The notes under the pieces: model-generated
Databases searched by the model: none
The model's input: only the letters and a program-made list of their open reading frames with translations
Told to the model about the DNA's origin: nothing
In this document: piece by piece, positions 62,516 to 64,000 of the stretch
Layout of the letters: every line of letters starts with the position of its first letter
How positions within the stretch are numbered: position 1 is the first letter of the stretch
Program-made: the position numbers and the translations under genes
Assembly: GCA_018268015.1 (NCBI GenBank)
Contig: JAFDXJ010000053.1
Coordinates: 124,001 to 188,000 of the forward strand
Direction: 5' to 3'
Origin: Bacteroidota bacterium
GTDB lineage: Bacteria; Bacteroidota; Bacteroidia; Chitinophagales; Chitinophagaceae
Length of the DNA: 64,000 nucleotides

Positions 62516-63898
62516 CTAATGATCCTTTTTTAATTTTTCTTTCCACATTTCATTAAATGTTTTCTTAGTGAATACAAGAGGGCTTCGGTGTTTCGACCAG
62601 TTTTTGAAAAGTGAATTGACTACTTTATTTTTTAGTGCGGCGCTTCCGGTATTCATCATGCTTCTTCGTAAGCTGGCTATACGCCATGCTTTCCAGGCCA
62701 TCTTTTCCGAAAAAGTTGCTAAATGTTCCTCTACCGATTCTCTTCGGTTTTCTAATAAAAGGGTATGTAATTGTATGTTGACAGGGCAAGCCTCTGTACA
62801 ATTTCCACATAAAGAAGAGGCATAACTCAAATGTTTAAAATCTTGCATTTTTTGCAAGTGGGGCGTTATCACACTACCAATAGGTCCACTATAAGTTGTA
62901 CTATAACTATGACCGCCAATATTTTTATAAACAGGGCATGCATTCAGGCAAGAGCCGCAACGAATACAATACAGCGATTCACGCACTGCAGGGTTTTTTA
63001 AAATATTTGTTCTTCCATTATCCAATAAAATAACAAACATCTCTTCCGGGCCATCTGTTTCATTTTCTTTTTTTGGCCCACTAATAATACTACTATATAC
63101 AGTCAGGGGTTGTCCTGTACCAAATGAAGAAAGTAATGGCCAGAAGAGCGCTAAATCCTGCAATGAAGGAAGTATTTTTTCAATTCCCGCAATGACAATA
63201 TGTGTTTTAGGCCATGCTGTAGTTAAACGTGCATTGCCTTCATTCTCAGTGATGGCAATGGAGCCCGTGTCGGCAATAAGAAAGTTAGCCCCCGTAACAC
63301 CTATTTCTGCCTGGACAAATTTTTCCCTTAATTTTTTTCTCGCCAGAAGGGTAATCTGCTCCGGCAAGAGGCCCGGTGCTGTACCTAATTTTTTTTCAAA
63401 TAATTTCGCTACATCCTCTTTACTTTTATGCATGGCCGGGGTAACAATGTGATAAGGAGGCTCACCGTCTAATTGCTGAATATATTCTCCCAGGTCCGTT
63501 TCCACACTTTCTATTCCGTTAGATTCCAGGTAATGGTTTAAATGAATTTCTTCAGTAACCATACTTTTGCTCTTGACCAATAAGCGGCAATTTTTTTTCT
63601 TACAAATATCTCCGATTAATTGTTGTGCCTCATCTGCATCCTGCGCCCACAATACGGTAGCGCCATTTTCTGTCATTTTATTTTCAAACATCTCCAACCA
63701 TACTCCCAGGTTTTCAATTGCCCTCCATTTGGTGTTCTTGGCTTTTTTTCTCAATGATGGTAAATCGGCAAATTGCGATTTGCCTTTTGGTACTGCCTCA
63801 TTGTATTTTCCAATATTAAAATTAATCTTTTGCCGGTGTGTAAGGTCCGCGGCTTTGATGGTACTTTTTGCAAGGAAAACCGATTCATTTTTTGTCAT
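62516..63898 (-). CDS. lutB: Lactate utilisation iron-sulfur protein LutB
   Basis: LutB is one of three proteins of the LutABC L-lactate oxidation complex. The 460-residue protein has a LUD domain (about 50-300) and two 4Fe-4S clusters: CIRCGSCLNACPVYKN (about 307-322) and CGNCTEACPVNI (about 357-368). A conserved EIHLNHYL segment lies in the first domain. On this strand lutA would be upstream, beyond the window; lutC is not found downstream, where there is only a short gap and an opposite-strand gene. Confidence 0.93.
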   Translation of the reverse strand: MTKNESVFLAKSTIKAADLTHRQKINFNIGKYNEAVPKGKSQFADLPSLRKKAKNTKWRAIENLGVWLEMFENKMTENGATVLWAQDADEAQQLIGDICKKKNCRLLVKSKSMVTEEIHLNHYLESNGIESVETDLGEYIQQLDGEPPYHIVTPAMHKSKEDVAKLFEKKLGTAPGLLPEQITLLARKKLREKFVQAEIGVTGANFLIADTGSIAITENEGNARLTTAWPKTHIVIAGIEKILPSLQDLALFWPLLSSFGTGQPLTVYSSIISGPKKENETDGPEEMFVILLDNGRTNILKNPAVRESLYCIRCGSCLNACPVYKNIGGHSYSTTYSGPIGSVITPHLQKMQDFKHLSYASSLCGNCTEACPVNIQLHTLLLENRRESVEEHLATFSEKMAWKAWRIASLRRSMMNTGSAALKNKVVNSLFKNWSKHRSPLVFTKKTFNEMWKEKLKKDH

Positions 63899-64000
63899 GG
63901 CTAGAATTCAATTTAGAAAAATCCAACATGCATCACAGGTCATCAAAGATAATCATTCAAGATGCATTTTTCCCATTTTGCATATAATCCACTGTGGCTT

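Overview
The window is a chromosomal segment of a Bacteroidota bacterium, most likely a member of the Chitinophagales (Chitinophagaceae-like). The evidence is the fused LpxC-FabZ gene, the PorX regulator of the type IX secretion system, a TonB-dependent receptor paired with a surface-type lipoprotein, the AT-rich spacers, the near absence of Shine-Dalgarno sequences, and many upstream boxes fitting the Bacteroidota -7 consensus TAnnTTTG. I see no tRNA, rRNA, CRISPR array, insertion sequence, integrase or phage gene. Most of the region is core genome with a few decayed genes.

Layout. 1-3.6 kb: the 3' end of ribF, then holA with a PolB-type exonuclease, and a membrane-anchored coiled-coil protein. 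3.7-5.3 kb: porX. 5.4-11 kb: a lipid A block (HD phosphohydrolase, lpxD, lpxC-fabZ, lpxA, an orphan ABC ATPase). 11-24 kb: housekeeping genes (an Ldh2-type dehydrogenase, ubiX, rpsA, a CBS protein, ruvB, an OmpR-type regulator, rsmA, a 2-hydroxyacid dehydrogenase, greA, a HIT protein, ruvC, purA, an acidic disordered protein, pabB). 24-31 kb: a PDZ protein, a 1049-residue tricorn-like S41 protease, a glycosyltransferase, a 41-residue lipoprotein and an aminotransferase. 31.3-33.8 kb: a four-gene signalling operon (small protein, seven-helix membrane protein, histidine kinase, NarL-type regulator) behind two CRP/FNR-like palindromes.

33.8-43.8 kb: an M16 peptidase, galE, then a phosphate-transport locus. 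A DUF47 (PhoU-like) regulator and a PiT transporter are read leftward. Divergently follow an OprO/P-type porin, a TonB-dependent receptor and a beta-helix lipoprotein, closed by a strong terminator. 43.8-47.5 kb: a frameshifted, 5'-truncated proC remnant next to a crotonase and PaaZ, then a DinB-like protein. 47.5-56.8 kb: adk, msrB, a GH25 lysozyme, an M1 peptidase, a radical SAM/SPASM protein, a GH10-like hydrolase followed by the remains of an internally deleted S41 protease, and a DegT/DnrJ aminotransferase. 56.8-64 kb: rpoN, a PAP2-like membrane protein, a second M1 peptidase, two small membrane proteins and lutB.

The most interesting points are the phosphate locus and its shared upstream motif, the split seven-helix/kinase/regulator operon with tandem palindromes, a hairpin between the likely greA promoter and start codon, and the two pseudogenes whose mode of decay can be read from the DNA. 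I did not find an obviously new defence or mobile system.
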